DNA from: G020348385 sp964538085
Lineage (GTDB): Bacteria; Acidobacteriota; Aminicenantia; Aminicenantales; Aminicenantaceae
Length of the DNA stretch: 64,000 bases
NCBI GenBank assembly: GCA_964538085.1
Contig: CAZIDF010000004.1
Location: 1-64,000 of the forward strand
Reading direction: 5' to 3'
In this document: positions 1 to 8,817 of the stretch, one piece after another
Layout: each line of letters opens with the position of its first letter
How positions within the stretch are numbered: position 1 is the first letter of the stretch
Notes under the pieces: model-generated
The model's database searches: none
Told to the model about the DNA's origin: nothing
What the model saw: only the letters and a program-made list of their open reading frames with translations
Made by a program: the position numbers and the translations under genes

Positions 1-9
1 GAATAAGGG

Positions 10-32
10 GATTTTCCTCGCTGGGGAAAATC
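10..32. repeat. Short inverted repeat downstream of tRNA-Pro
   Basis: GATTTTCC at 10-17 is an exact inverted copy of GGAAAATC at 25-32, with a 7-nt loop. It lies about 75 nt past the 3' end of the minus-strand tRNA. It could be a terminator stem, but no T-run follows on either strand, so the role is unproven. Nothing else is recognisable in 1-107. Confidence 0.3.
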
Positions 33-107
33 ACCGGGCTGACGTTTCAGCTTGCCAGACCGATTGTAAGCCATCACAGCTGTAAGGATGCTTCTTGGGG
101 GATACAA

Positions 108-182
108 TCGGGGAGAGCGGATTCGAACCGCCGACCTCCTGCTCCCAAGGCAGGCGCGCTAACCAGGCTGCGCCACTCCCCG
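108..182 (-). tRNA. tRNA-Pro (anticodon UGG)
   Basis: Read on the minus strand, the sequence folds as a full cloverleaf. The acceptor stem is CGGGGAG paired with CTCCCCG. The D arm has GCGC stems around AGCCTGGTTA, and the anticodon stem CCTGC/GCAGG encloses the loop CTTGGGA, giving anticodon TGG with G37, as expected for proline tRNAs. The T arm carries the usual TTCGAAT loop, and A is the discriminator base. CCA is not encoded. It lies 58 nt beyond the end of mutL on the same strand, so it may be cotranscribed with that operon. Confidence 0.95.
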
Positions 183-240
183 ACTAACACAATCGATGAC
201 CTGAAACAGGCCAGGAAAATCATTATATACCAAATTTGCT

Positions 241-1941
241 TTATTTTCTTTTGATCTCTTTTTCTATCTGCCCCCTGCCGATCTTGAGCACGATGGGTCT
301 CCCATGGGGACAGAGAGAGGGGTTCGATGTTTGGAACAATTCCTCCACGAGATAATTCATCTTTTCGAATGCGAGCGGCTGACCCGCCTTGATAGCGCTT
401 CTGCAGGCGAGAGTCGCGATCAGCGCGCCTTTTTTATCCTGCATTTTTTCTTCCTTCATTTCCTCGAGGAGGGAGAGGAAGACTTGTTGGGCTTCCTCCT
501 CTTTAAAAATGTCCGGATATTCTTTGAGAGCATAGCTCCGCCCGCCCATGTTATCCACGATAAAGCCGACCTCCTCCAGCATTCTCCGGTAATCCTCGAG
601 ACGGAGGACCTGGGAAGCTGATAGGTCAAAAACCACAGGGAGAAGGGGCAATTTCCCTGGCCAGCCCGTTTTCTGGTCCACTTCAGAGTATTTTTCGAAT
701 AATACCCTTTCATGCGCATTGTGCTGGTCGATGATCAGGATCCCTTCCTCGTCCGATGCCACGATATAGGTGTCCAGATACTGCCCCAATACTCGCGGAT
801 GCCCGGTCTTTTTTTTTGTTTCTGGGCCGAATGAATCCTTTGTTTTTATCTCCAGCTTCTCGGGAAACTTCATCAGGGAAGGTTGAGATTTCTCGCCAAC
901 CTGCCGGATCTCATGCGTGTACGATCGAACAGGATAAACCTCCTTGATCCCCATTTCTCTTGTTATAGCCCGGGCTATTCCCGTTTGTACAAGGGAAAAG
1001 ATTGGTTGGGGATCTGTGAAACGGATCTCGGCCTTTGTCGGATGGACATTGACATCGACCTCATCATAGGGAAGAGACAGGAATAAAAAGGCTTCGGCAA
1101 ACCGATCTTTTTCGATATAGCCCTTGAAGGCTTGGATAAGCGCTGCCAGGAACATCCGGTCTTTGACCACCCGATTATTCACGAAGAACAACTGGTGTCG
1201 GCGGTCCTTTCGACCAGAAGGAGGCCGGGAAACGAATCCAAAAACACGCCGCTCATCTTCTGTGTGGTCGACTTCTATCACGCTTTCGATAGCCGATTTT
1301 CCGTAAACCTGGAAGAGCCTTTCTTTGAGGCTTGAAACTGCGGGATAATCAAAGACACGCCGACTGCCATGCTGGAGGGAAAACCTCACATCTGGGAAAG
1401 ACAGGGCGATATGGGTCAAATAATTGACGATCTGGGAAAGCTCCGCTCGGTCCGAACGGAGAAATTTCTTTCTGGCCGGTAGATTGAAAAAAAGGTCTCT
1501 CACTTCGATGCTCGTTCCTCTCGGAAAAGCCACATCCTCACAACGGAGCGTTTTTTCCCCTACTCGTTCGATCATGGTTCCCTTTTCCCCGGTTCCATCC
1601 GAAGTCTTCAACAGAATGCGGGATACAACCGAAATGCTAGGAAGGGCTTCCCCCCTAAAACCCAATGTCGAGATTTTCTCCAGGTCCTCCTCTTGGGCAA
1701 TCTTGCTCGTGGAATGCCGTTTGAAACAGATAAGGGCATCCTCCCGGCCCATTCCATGGCCATTGTCGGACACTTCGATCAGACGCTTGCCCCCCTCAGC
1801 CACCTCGATCCTGATCTCCGCAGAACCAGCATCGAGAGAATTTTCCGTAAGCTCTTTGACCACAGAAAAGGGTCGTTCAATCACTTCCCCGGCCGCGATC
1901 TTCTGGGCGATTTCCGAGGGAAGGAGAATGATTTTTTTCAT
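241..1941 (-). CDS. mutL: DNA mismatch repair protein MutL, endonuclease type
   Basis: MutL couples MutS mismatch recognition to strand incision. The 566-aa protein begins with a GHKL ATPase: the base/magnesium motif KELTENSLDAG (residues 29-39), DNGHGM (59-64) and TLGFRGEAL (92-100). The PTKAEIRF segment near 301 is typical of the transducer domain. The C-terminal part carries the metal-binding endonuclease signatures DQHNAHERVLFE (from D405), ACRSAIKAG and CPHGRP, so this is a nicking MutL of the kind found in bacteria lacking MutH. The canonical DQHA motif reads DQHN here; the two downstream glutamates keep their spacing. The start overlaps the mtaB stop by 4 nt, implying coupled translation at the end of the rpiB-purine operon. 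Family identity is certain; nicking activity is inferred from the motifs. Confidence 0.96.
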   Translation of the reverse strand: MKKIILLPSEIAQKIAAGEVIERPFSVVKELTENSLDAGSAEIRIEVAEGGKRLIEVSDNGHGMGREDALICFKRHSTSKIAQEEDLEKISTLGFRGEALPSISVVSRILLKTSDGTGEKGTMIERVGEKTLRCEDVAFPRGTSIEVRDLFFNLPARKKFLRSDRAELSQIVNYLTHIALSFPDVRFSLQHGSRRVFDYPAVSSLKERLFQVYGKSAIESVIEVDHTEDERRVFGFVSRPPSGRKDRRHQLFFVNNRVVKDRMFLAALIQAFKGYIEKDRFAEAFLFLSLPYDEVDVNVHPTKAEIRFTDPQPIFSLVQTGIARAITREMGIKEVYPVRSYTHEIRQVGEKSQPSLMKFPEKLEIKTKDSFGPETKKKTGHPRVLGQYLDTYIVASDEEGILIIDQHNAHERVLFEKYSEVDQKTGWPGKLPLLPVVFDLSASQVLRLEDYRRMLEEVGFIVDNMGGRSYALKEYPDIFKEEEAQQVFLSLLEEMKEEKMQDKKGALIATLACRSAIKAGQPLAFEKMNYLVEELFQTSNPSLCPHGRPIVLKIGRGQIEKEIKRK

Positions 1942-3191
1942 TGGTTTTTCACAACGATCTGCCCCAGGGTATCATTTTCCTTAGCTTCACCTATTCTGAC
2001 AGGAACCCGGTCCTTCACTTCCGCCGAACAGGTGGGAACATGGACCTGGACGAAGTTCGACGTCAAAATAGAAGCGCTCTCTTTTATTCGTTTAATAACC
2101 ACTCCTTCCCAAACGTCTCCTACCAGTCCTTTCCGGAAGTCCCAATTTTTTCTTTTGGAAAGCTTCCTCAAACGGGTCGCCCTCTCTTTTTTTATCCTCT
2201 CGTCCACCTGTTCCCACCGTGAAGCCAGCGTGTTAGGACGGGGCGAATAGGAAAACACATGCATGTAGGTCAACGGCGATTCTTCCAGAAAATCGAACAT
2301 CTTCTCAAAATCCCTTTCGGTCTCCCCAGGAAATCCGGCGATCAGGTCTGCGCCCAAGGCTGCACCCGGGCTTTTTTGGCGTAAATCATCCAGTAGGTGC
2401 CTATAATCAGCCACTTTGATTTTTCTCCCCATGCGGCGGATGATATCATCGGAACCGTGTTGCAAAGAAAGGTGAAAATGCGGGCAAACGATCGGACTGT
2501 TCGTGATCATATCCCGCAATTCTATGTCGAGGAACCGGGGATCGAGCGAGCTCAGCCTCACTTGTCCCAGTTCGTCTATTTTTTCCATGCTTTGGAGCAA
2601 ATCGATGAGGGAATCCTGATCCGGCCGGTCCCGCCCATAGGAACAGAGATGGATGCCAGTCAGAACGATTTCCTTATACCCCTGGTGTACGAACTCCTTG
2701 ACCTGTGCCATGATTTTATCCCTTGGCAAGCTCACGCTTTGCCCCCGCACATCAGGAATGATACAAAAGCTGCACCGAAAATCACAACCATCCTGAATTT
2801 TGATCAGAGCCCGGGAACGGAAAGGTTTTACATCTGCCTTTATCCTGGATCCTAATCTGTCCAGAATCCTTTCGGGAAGTTCGGCTTTTTCTTCATTCCG
2901 TAAAACCTGCCACACCTGAGGGTTTTTTTGCAGGTCCTCGAGAAACCTTTCTGAATAACATCCGGTCACGACCAAACGGGCCTCGGGATAAATCCGCGCC
3001 ATTTTGTTCATGAAGTGGCGCACATCACTGTCGGCGCGACTGGTGAGCGTACAGGTGTTCACCAAGACGAAGTCAGTACAAAATGAATCGGACCGGTAAA
3101 CCAGGCCCTGGCTCTGCAGCGTGTTCGCCCAATCAAAGGCCTCTGCCTGGTTAACCCTGCATCCAAAACTCTGGATGGAGAATGATGTCAT
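1938..3191 (-). CDS. mtaB: tRNA (t6A37) methylthiotransferase MtaB
   Basis: This radical SAM enzyme adds a methylthio group to N6-threonylcarbamoyladenosine at tRNA position 37. The 417-aa protein has the two-cluster architecture: an N-terminal UPF0004 domain with cysteines at 11, 47 and 78 for one [4Fe-4S] cluster, and the radical SAM motif CDFRCSFC (C136, C140, C143). A basic C-terminal stretch (about 355-410) fits a TRAM-like RNA-binding domain. The opening FSIQSFGCRVNQAEA is typical of MtaB rather than MiaB or RimO. It overlaps purE and mutL by 4 nt each. Oxygen-labile clusters fit an anaerobic lifestyle but do not prove it. Confidence 0.92.
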   Translation of the reverse strand: MTSFSIQSFGCRVNQAEAFDWANTLQSQGLVYRSDSFCTDFVLVNTCTLTSRADSDVRHFMNKMARIYPEARLVVTGCYSERFLEDLQKNPQVWQVLRNEEKAELPERILDRLGSRIKADVKPFRSRALIKIQDGCDFRCSFCIIPDVRGQSVSLPRDKIMAQVKEFVHQGYKEIVLTGIHLCSYGRDRPDQDSLIDLLQSMEKIDELGQVRLSSLDPRFLDIELRDMITNSPIVCPHFHLSLQHGSDDIIRRMGRKIKVADYRHLLDDLRQKSPGAALGADLIAGFPGETERDFEKMFDFLEESPLTYMHVFSYSPRPNTLASRWEQVDERIKKERATRLRKLSKRKNWDFRKGLVGDVWEGVVIKRIKESASILTSNFVQVHVPTCSAEVKDRVPVRIGEAKENDTLGQIVVKNQ

Positions 3192-3679
3192 AGTTTGTCC
3201 TGGATCTTCTTGGAAGCGGCCTCCACTTTTTCTGCCATCTGTGATCTGTAGGCTTTCAATTCTGCTTCAAGCCTAGGATCGGTCAAAGCCAAGATCTGGA
3301 TGGCCAAAAGAGCCGCATTCGAAGCTCCAGATTTTCCGATACCCATGCAGGCCACTGGAATCCCTTTGGGCATTTGGGAAGTCGAGAGCAAGGCATCCAG
3401 CCCCCCCCATCCCGATCCCCCGACAGGAACACCGATGACGGGCCGGTTGGTATGGGAGGCCACAACACCAGCCAGGTGAGCTGCTTTGCCGGCCACCGCA
3501 ATAAAAACGACAACGCCCTTCGTTTCATATTGTTGAATGAGCCTTTGCGTCCGCTCCGGAGAGCGGTGGGCCGAAGTCACCTCAAGCTCAAAATCCACTC
3601 CGAATTCTTTCATCAAGAGAAGCGCATCCTCGACGACCGGGAAATCCGAATCACTCCCTATAAAAATTCCGACTTTCAT
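3188..3679 (-). CDS. purE: N5-carboxyaminoimidazole ribonucleotide mutase PurE
   Basis: PurE rearranges N5-CAIR to CAIR in purine synthesis. The 163-aa length is standard. The nucleotide-binding opening GIFIGSDSDFPVVEDA and the SAHRSPERT loop carrying the catalytic histidine are both present, as is the glycine-rich GVPVGGSG segment. It overlaps purD and mtaB by 4 nt each. No purK is visible in the window, so whether the cell uses the class I (PurK-dependent) or class II (direct CO2) route cannot be told from here. Confidence 0.95.
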   Translation of the reverse strand: MKVGIFIGSDSDFPVVEDALLLMKEFGVDFELEVTSAHRSPERTQRLIQQYETKGVVVFIAVAGKAAHLAGVVASHTNRPVIGVPVGGSGWGGLDALLSTSQMPKGIPVACMGIGKSGASNAALLAIQILALTDPRLEAELKAYRSQMAEKVEAASKKIQDKL

Positions 3680-4953
3680 TTTTCCTCCCTCAGGGCACCG
3701 ATATCACGACGCCAGTGCATCGCTTCGAAATAGATCCTGGAAAGAGCCCTGTAGATCTTATCCATGGTCTCTGCCAGGGTTTTCTCGCTCGCACACACAT
3801 CGAGAACTCTTCCCCCGTTGGTGTAAAATTGCCCGTCTTTGATAACCGTACCTGCATGGAAAATCACGATGCCCGGGAACGATGACGCCTCATCCAAACC
3901 CTCTATCACCTTTCCTTTCTCATATTTAATCGGGTATCCACCGGAAGCCGCCACCACACATCCGGATGCATTGGAACTCCACTCGATCTCCTTTTCCAGC
4001 ACATTTCCTTCGACCGTCGCTAAAAGCGCCTCCACCAAATCCCCCTTCATTCGCAACATTTGAGGCTGCGTTTCCGGATCGCCGAAACGGCAGTTGTATT
4101 CCAAAACCTTCGGGCCTTTCTCTGTCAACATCAATCCCACATACAGAACCCCTTTGAACTTTCTCCCTTCTTCCAACATCCGGGTGATCGTCGGGAAAAC
4201 GATGGTATTCACGATGTCGTCGAACATATCTTGATCGATATGCGGAGAAGGAGAAATCGCCCCCATTCCTCCTGTGTTGGGCCCCTTATCTCCGTCGTAA
4301 ATAGCTTTGTGGTCCATGGTGGTCACAAGGGGAAGAATTTTCACTCCATCGGAAATTACGATAAACGAAGCCTCTTTTCCGACCAGGAACTCCTCGATCA
4401 CGACTTTGTTTCCGGCTTCGCCGAATTTTTTTGCCACCATGATATCATCGATGGCCTCCTCTGCCCGTTTCGGATTCCGGCAGAGAAGGACACCTTTCCC
4501 TGCCGCCAAGCCATCGGCCTTCACTATCAGCGGAAAGGAAAATTTTCCACCTCCGACGATCTTTTTAGCCTGCCCGACAGAGTCGGCGATTTCGAATTCA
4601 CCCGTGGGGATTCTGTGTCTCTCCATGAACTGCTTGGCAAAAACTTTGCTCCCTTCCAGTTCCGCCGCATTTTTGTTCGGGCCGAAAATTTTGAGGTCTT
4701 TTTTTTCGAATTCATCCACGATCCCCAAAGTCAGGGGCACTTCTGGTCCGACCACGGTCAGATCTATCTTCTCCTTTGCTGCAAAATCCACAAGTCCCTG
4801 GATATCTTCTGCTTGGATCTGGACATTCTCGGCAATGGTTTGGGTGCCGGCGTTTCCAGGCGCACAATAAAGCTTCTTGAGCAACGGGCTCTGGGAAATT
4901 TTCCAGCCCAGAGCGTGCTCTCGCCCTCCTGATCCTACGATTAATATTTTCAT
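3676..4953 (-). CDS. purD: Phosphoribosylamine-glycine ligase PurD
   Basis: GAR synthetase joins glycine to phosphoribosylamine using ATP. The 425-aa protein starts with the N-domain signature MKILIVGSGGREHALGW. It has an ATP-grasp core (KADGLAAGKGV near 145-155, and FGDPETQ in the metal-binding region) and a normal C-terminal domain. The start overlaps the SHMT-like stop by 4 nt and the end overlaps purE by 4 nt. Being next to a glycine-forming PLP enzyme suggests the two are coordinated for purine supply. Confidence 0.96.
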   Translation of the reverse strand: MKILIVGSGGREHALGWKISQSPLLKKLYCAPGNAGTQTIAENVQIQAEDIQGLVDFAAKEKIDLTVVGPEVPLTLGIVDEFEKKDLKIFGPNKNAAELEGSKVFAKQFMERHRIPTGEFEIADSVGQAKKIVGGGKFSFPLIVKADGLAAGKGVLLCRNPKRAEEAIDDIMVAKKFGEAGNKVVIEEFLVGKEASFIVISDGVKILPLVTTMDHKAIYDGDKGPNTGGMGAISPSPHIDQDMFDDIVNTIVFPTITRMLEEGRKFKGVLYVGLMLTEKGPKVLEYNCRFGDPETQPQMLRMKGDLVEALLATVEGNVLEKEIEWSSNASGCVVAASGGYPIKYEKGKVIEGLDEASSFPGIVIFHAGTVIKDGQFYTNGGRVLDVCASEKTLAETMDKIYRALSRIYFEAMHWRRDIGALREEK

Positions 4954-6410
4954 AATACCTCACCTTCTGGTGTCGCTCCCATAGCTTCGAAGGATTCGAT
5001 GAAAACATCGCTGAAACCGGGATAGGGAAAAATACTCCGGAATATCTCTGCCGCCACAGGGATGGCTTCCTTTGCGGGCAAGCAGAATTTCATCTCCAGG
5101 AAATTTTGACGGAAGGCCGTCACCTCTTCTTTAACGGTTCGGCCGTTCAGGATCACATCGGCAACAAATCCAGCCAGAACCTCGAAATCTTTTTCTGTCA
5201 TACCGAACCGGGTCATCTCCTGTACGCCCATGCGGATTCCGCTCGGATCGAGGAATGTTTCATCGTCAGGCAATGCTTGATAATTGGTCAAGATGTTATT
5301 CTCTTCCAATTTTTGGGCGACATCCATTCCGTTTCCATATTCTTTTATGCGGATGAGAACTTGATGGGTTTGGGTAAATCCATCCTTTTCATCACCCTCG
5401 ACATGAATTCCTTTTTCCTCCAACGACCGGGCATAAGCCTTGGCGTTTGTCTGAACTTGGGGTTGGTATTCCTTCTTGAATTGATTCATCTCGTAGGTTG
5501 CCATCAAAAGAGCCAGAAGTGTCCCTAGATGATGATTGCTCGTCGAGCCTGGGAATGCCCGGTTTTTGATATCCAGCCACAGCTTGCGAAAGGGAGAATC
5601 CTTCGGAAAATTCCCGGCCACCAGGCCTCTTTGGGGGCCAAAAAACGTTTTGTGTGTGCTTCCGGTGATGACATCGGCGCCTTCGGCCAGAGGTTCTTGA
5701 AAAACCCCGTACAAACCGAGGACATGAGCCATATCGTACATGATGACAGGACGGGGATTCCAATCCTTGACCAGGTCGGACACAAACTGGATGGGCTCTT
5801 GGAAGATAAACATGCTCTTTCCAAAAACGACCAGCTCGGGCCTGTGCAAATCCAAAAGATCGGTCAGTTTTTCCAGGTCAGGCTTATAAGGATTCTCCTT
5901 CAGGACTGGAAAATTGACGACCTTTTCCTTGCCTGTTTCCGGGTCCTCGTCCACAAAATTGAAAAGGGCGCCCATCGGCTGGGAACTGAGGTGCCCCCCC
6001 TTGTTCAGGGCATTATTCATGACCAGTTTCATCTTGCGAAAGGGTTGACCTTCGGGCCGTTCCCGGTTGAGGAAACGGACCATGGCTTTGAACACGACCT
6101 CATTCGCCATCTGCCCGCTGACAGGCCGAAGTTCCACCTCGGAGCACCCAAAAAAACGCCCCAATTCTTCCTGAGCTTCCCTTTCGATCTCCCGAATGAA
6201 ATCTATCCCTTGGTAAAAATAGATCTCTTGCCCCTTCATGGTCCGGTGTTCAGCATACCTGCCGGAAGGATCGGATATTTCGCACATCTTGACCAAAATG
6301 GAAGGGGTCGATTCGGAAGGAATCAGGTTGATGGACTCCCTTTGTCTCCACCTATTGTTCAGGGCCGTTTTTTGGGCCAGGGACTTAATTTTTTCATTAA
6401 AAGAAGGCAT
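4950..6410 (-). CDS. Serine hydroxymethyltransferase-like PLP enzyme (divergent GlyA)
   Basis: This 486-aa fold-type I PLP enzyme has the SHMT layout but altered signatures. The start region carries LIPSES, the cofactor aspartate lies in DMAHVLGL (D226), and the Schiff-base lysine in STHKTFFGPQRG (K254) replaces the usual TTHKTLRGPRGG. The usual motif YAEGYPGKRYY is replaced by RYAEHR followed by IYFYQG (about 51-68). Length exceeds typical GlyA (about 415-430). Placement in front of purD supports serine/glycine and one-carbon supply. A different beta-hydroxyamino-acid aldolase or transferase is possible because the folate-side motifs are unusual. No gene symbol is given for that reason. Confidence 0.82.
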   Translation of the reverse strand: MPSFNEKIKSLAQKTALNNRWRQRESINLIPSESTPSILVKMCEISDPSGRYAEHRTMKGQEIYFYQGIDFIREIEREAQEELGRFFGCSEVELRPVSGQMANEVVFKAMVRFLNRERPEGQPFRKMKLVMNNALNKGGHLSSQPMGALFNFVDEDPETGKEKVVNFPVLKENPYKPDLEKLTDLLDLHRPELVVFGKSMFIFQEPIQFVSDLVKDWNPRPVIMYDMAHVLGLYGVFQEPLAEGADVITGSTHKTFFGPQRGLVAGNFPKDSPFRKLWLDIKNRAFPGSTSNHHLGTLLALLMATYEMNQFKKEYQPQVQTNAKAYARSLEEKGIHVEGDEKDGFTQTHQVLIRIKEYGNGMDVAQKLEENNILTNYQALPDDETFLDPSGIRMGVQEMTRFGMTEKDFEVLAGFVADVILNGRTVKEEVTAFRQNFLEMKFCLPAKEAIPVAAEIFRSIFPYPGFSDVFIESFEAMGATPEGEVL

Positions 6411-6426
6411 GATGTTTTTCCTTTTT

Positions 6427-6879
6427 TTACGGTTTAAAATTCTTTTCTTCTATTTTCGCGATCTTGTCGAGCCTTATCTGGTGCCGCTCTCCCTCAAACT
6501 CTGTTTCTAACCAAATATCCACATAGTGAAGAGCCTCATCCAAAGGCAAAATCCTTCCTCCAAGAGTCAAACAGTTGGAGTCATTATGGCTTCGGCACAC
6601 CTCTGCTACATATTCATCCCAGCAGGGAGTGGCCCGTATCCCCTTGTGTTTGTTGGCCACCAAAGCCATCCCGAGGCCTGTCCCACAGACGAGGATCGCC
6701 CGGTCACACTCTCCGGATAAAATGGACTGGATGGCTTTTTCTCCAAAATCCACGTAATCCACTCTCTCACCAGGGCCACAGCCAAAATCTTCGCAATCGA
6801 TACCTTTCTGATCAAGGTATTTCAGAATTCCATTTTTAAGATCATATCCCGCATGATCAGAAGCAAGGGCAATTTTCAT
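6427..6879 (-). CDS. rpiB: Ribose-5-phosphate isomerase B
   Basis: RpiB interconverts ribose 5-phosphate and ribulose 5-phosphate. The 150-aa protein matches the LacAB/RpiB family: KIALASDHAGYDLK at the start, the catalytic cysteine region ILVCGTGLGMALVANKHKGI, and SHNDSNCLTLGGR. A strong ribosome binding site (AGGAGGAGATCGAT before ATG) supports the start. It is the first gene of the unit that continues into SHMT-like, purD, purE, mtaB and mutL. Its product feeds PRPP and so purine synthesis. Confidence 0.95.
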   Translation of the reverse strand: MKIALASDHAGYDLKNGILKYLDQKGIDCEDFGCGPGERVDYVDFGEKAIQSILSGECDRAILVCGTGLGMALVANKHKGIRATPCWDEYVAEVCRSHNDSNCLTLGGRILPLDEALHYVDIWLETEFEGERHQIRLDKIAKIEEKNFKP

Positions 6880-6912
6880 ATCGATCTCCTCCTGGAAATT
6901 CGAAGTCGTCCC

Positions 6913-6941
6913 ATTATATCAATAATTCAAATACAGTTAAA
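6913..6941 (-). promoter_or_regulatory. Sigma-70-type promoter of the rpiB-mutL operon
   Basis: On the minus strand, TTTAAC (6936-6941) is followed after 17 nt by TATAAT (6913-6918), preceded by TGA so that the -10 is also of the extended type. It lies about 35 nt upstream of the rpiB start. Confidence 0.6.
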
Positions 6942-7030
6942 CAGCCAACCTATGCCTCCCTTTCACCCTAGCAAAGAAAAAGAAATTGGCGATGATGCTG
7001 ATGAAAACTGCAGATGATGGATGGGTAAGG

Positions 7031-8626
7031 CTAAGGAGTTTTTCCCTTGACGAAGGCCACAGCTTCTGGGAACACTTCAAGAGCCTTCAGCACAGCAGGG
7101 TCTGTTTTTTGGTAAGCTTTGACTCCCATTTCGACCCCCCACAATGCAGAATGGATCTCTCTTTCCAGCCATCTTTTTAATTCTTGGTTGGCAGCTGCGT
7201 ATTTTTCCTCTTCGAACTCGAATTTTTCTTCGTAAAGATAGGCCTTGAAGTCATCGATCACATCTTGACCGACCCTAAAGTTTTGGTCAATGACTTTTTT
7301 GTTGGCGATCTCTCCAGATGACCGGCTGTCACCGGGAAATGAATAGTTCGAAGATACCGGTCTTTTTTTCTCGGTAAACTTTATGGCGTAGGTGAAAAAA
7401 TTTCCTTTGACCAAAAGATCATAGACAAGCCTGTCAAACGGGAATTCGACCTTGTAATCGGGCGTTATGCCTCCCTGACCGCGAACCATTCTTCCTCCTG
7501 CCGTGTAGGTGACTTCTCTCTTATCCTCGGGCGTTTCCTTCCTGTAAAGATAATAGTCCTCGAAATTGGAGTAATCTCTCTGGATGGAACGGCCGCTGGG
7601 CGTGTAATACCGGGCTGTCGTGATGGCCACAGCGATTTCAGGATTTCTTGTGATGGGATTTGTCTTGAGCGGGATGATGGTCTGCACCAAGCCCTTTCCC
7701 CAAGAATCCTGCCCGACGATCAACCCCCGATCATTGTCCTTGATCGCCCCGCTCAGAATCTCGGGTGCGCTAGCACTGGCCCCGTCGATCAAGATCACCA
7801 GAGGGATATTTTCGTATTGGTTGTCTTTTTCCGCAAAATATTCCCTGTCCAGATAACTATTTCTTCCTTTGATGGATACGACCAAGGTCCCCCGGGGTAA
7901 AAATTCGTCGGACAACTCTATCGATTGCAGAAATGTTCCTCCGCCGTTGTTGCGGAGATCGAGGATGAGTTTCTCCATTCCCTGTTCACGCAGCAACTTC
8001 ATCTTATCCTCGAATTCTCTCGTGGTGGTCTCAGCAAAATTCCGGATACGGATGTAGCCGATATCGTCTTGGAGAATGAAGGCATACTGAACGCTGTAAA
8101 GAGCGATTTCCTCGCGCACGATCGTCACGTCGAAGGGATCACCCCATCCTTCGCGTACTATCGTGATGGTCACTTCGGTATCTTTGGGGCCACGTAACCT
8201 CATCATGGCCTCGGTGGAGGTGATGGGTTCTGTCGATTCTCCCTCGATATGAGATATGATATCCCCTGAACGGATCCCCAGTCTGAAGGCTGGCCCTCCT
8301 TCGACAGGAGATATCACCACCAGGCGCTTATCCTGCTTTTGAATAAGAATCCCCAATCCGTAATATTTTCCCTTGTAGTCCTCTCTTACTCTGTCAAAGT
8401 CTCGCGTATCCAAAAAATAGGAATGAGGATCCAAAGTCTGGAGCATTCCTTTTATCGAGGAATAGGCAAGCTCTTCATGATCCACACTCTCGAAATAATT
8501 CTGGTCGATCAAGTCCACGATTGCAGATATCTTGTTCATCGAGAGGTTCCAGATATCTTCTTCCCACGCAGGAGCAGAGACCAACGCGAAAAACAAAAGG
8601 AGAAAGATTAATCCCTTATATCTCAT
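7031..8626 (-). CDS. Secreted carboxyl-terminal processing protease (S41 family)
   Basis: The 531-aa protein starts with a signal peptide (hydrophobic residues 6-18, likely cleavage after SAPA at 20). An N-terminal helical region is followed by a PDZ domain (about 85-175, with GLGI and SPVEGGPAFRLGI) and an S41 catalytic domain. The Ser/Lys dyad is probably S286 in GASASAPEI and K311 in DSWGKGLVQ; the 25-residue spacing matches the Tsp/CtpA family. The protein should act in the periplasm, trimming C termini or degrading misfolded envelope proteins. The last 130 residues form a helical extension of unclear role. It is a single-gene unit divergent from tatA. Confidence 0.92.
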   Translation of the reverse strand: MRYKGLIFLLLFFALVSAPAWEEDIWNLSMNKISAIVDLIDQNYFESVDHEELAYSSIKGMLQTLDPHSYFLDTRDFDRVREDYKGKYYGLGILIQKQDKRLVVISPVEGGPAFRLGIRSGDIISHIEGESTEPITSTEAMMRLRGPKDTEVTITIVREGWGDPFDVTIVREEIALYSVQYAFILQDDIGYIRIRNFAETTTREFEDKMKLLREQGMEKLILDLRNNGGGTFLQSIELSDEFLPRGTLVVSIKGRNSYLDREYFAEKDNQYENIPLVILIDGASASAPEILSGAIKDNDRGLIVGQDSWGKGLVQTIIPLKTNPITRNPEIAVAITTARYYTPSGRSIQRDYSNFEDYYLYRKETPEDKREVTYTAGGRMVRGQGGITPDYKVEFPFDRLVYDLLVKGNFFTYAIKFTEKKRPVSSNYSFPGDSRSSGEIANKKVIDQNFRVGQDVIDDFKAYLYEEKFEFEEEKYAAANQELKRWLEREIHSALWGVEMGVKAYQKTDPAVLKALEVFPEAVAFVKGKTP

Positions 8627-8644
8627 AGCTCTTATTGAAATATA

Positions 8645-8653
8645 ATGATAGCA
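8645..8653 (-). promoter_or_regulatory. Candidate extended -10 promoter for the S41 protease
   Basis: The minus strand reads TGCTATCAT about 20 nt upstream of the start codon. It is a reasonable extended -10, but no good -35 is visible. Confidence 0.35.
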
Positions 8654-8754
8654 AACACTTCAGGGAATGTCCACAATGTATTGACTTATGTAAGCCAATC
8701 CATTTCCGCAGTACCAAGGGGTTTCCTCTCGGCTTTTGGAATGGATATGCTCCC

Positions 8755-8783
8755 TTGACTTATTCTCTTCAAGAAGCTATAGT
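8755..8783 (+). promoter_or_regulatory. Sigma-70-type promoter of the tatA-tatC operon
   Basis: TTGACT (8755-8760) and TATAGT (8778-8783) are separated by exactly 17 nt, about 35 nt before the tatA start. This is one of the best promoter matches in the window. Confidence 0.65.
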
Positions 8784-8817
8784 TTCATATCATTCTCGCA
8801 TCGAGTAAAAAAAGACA

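Noticed and set aside
4060..4932. Long open frame (290 codons) on the plus strand opposite purD
   Set aside because: It is antisense to an unmistakable PurD, has no recognisable domain, and its composition (many His, Phe, Arg) is typical of a shadow frame.
5529..6437. 302-codon open frame on the plus strand opposite the SHMT-like gene
   Set aside because: The minus-strand product has PLP-enzyme motifs and operon context; the antisense frame has neither.
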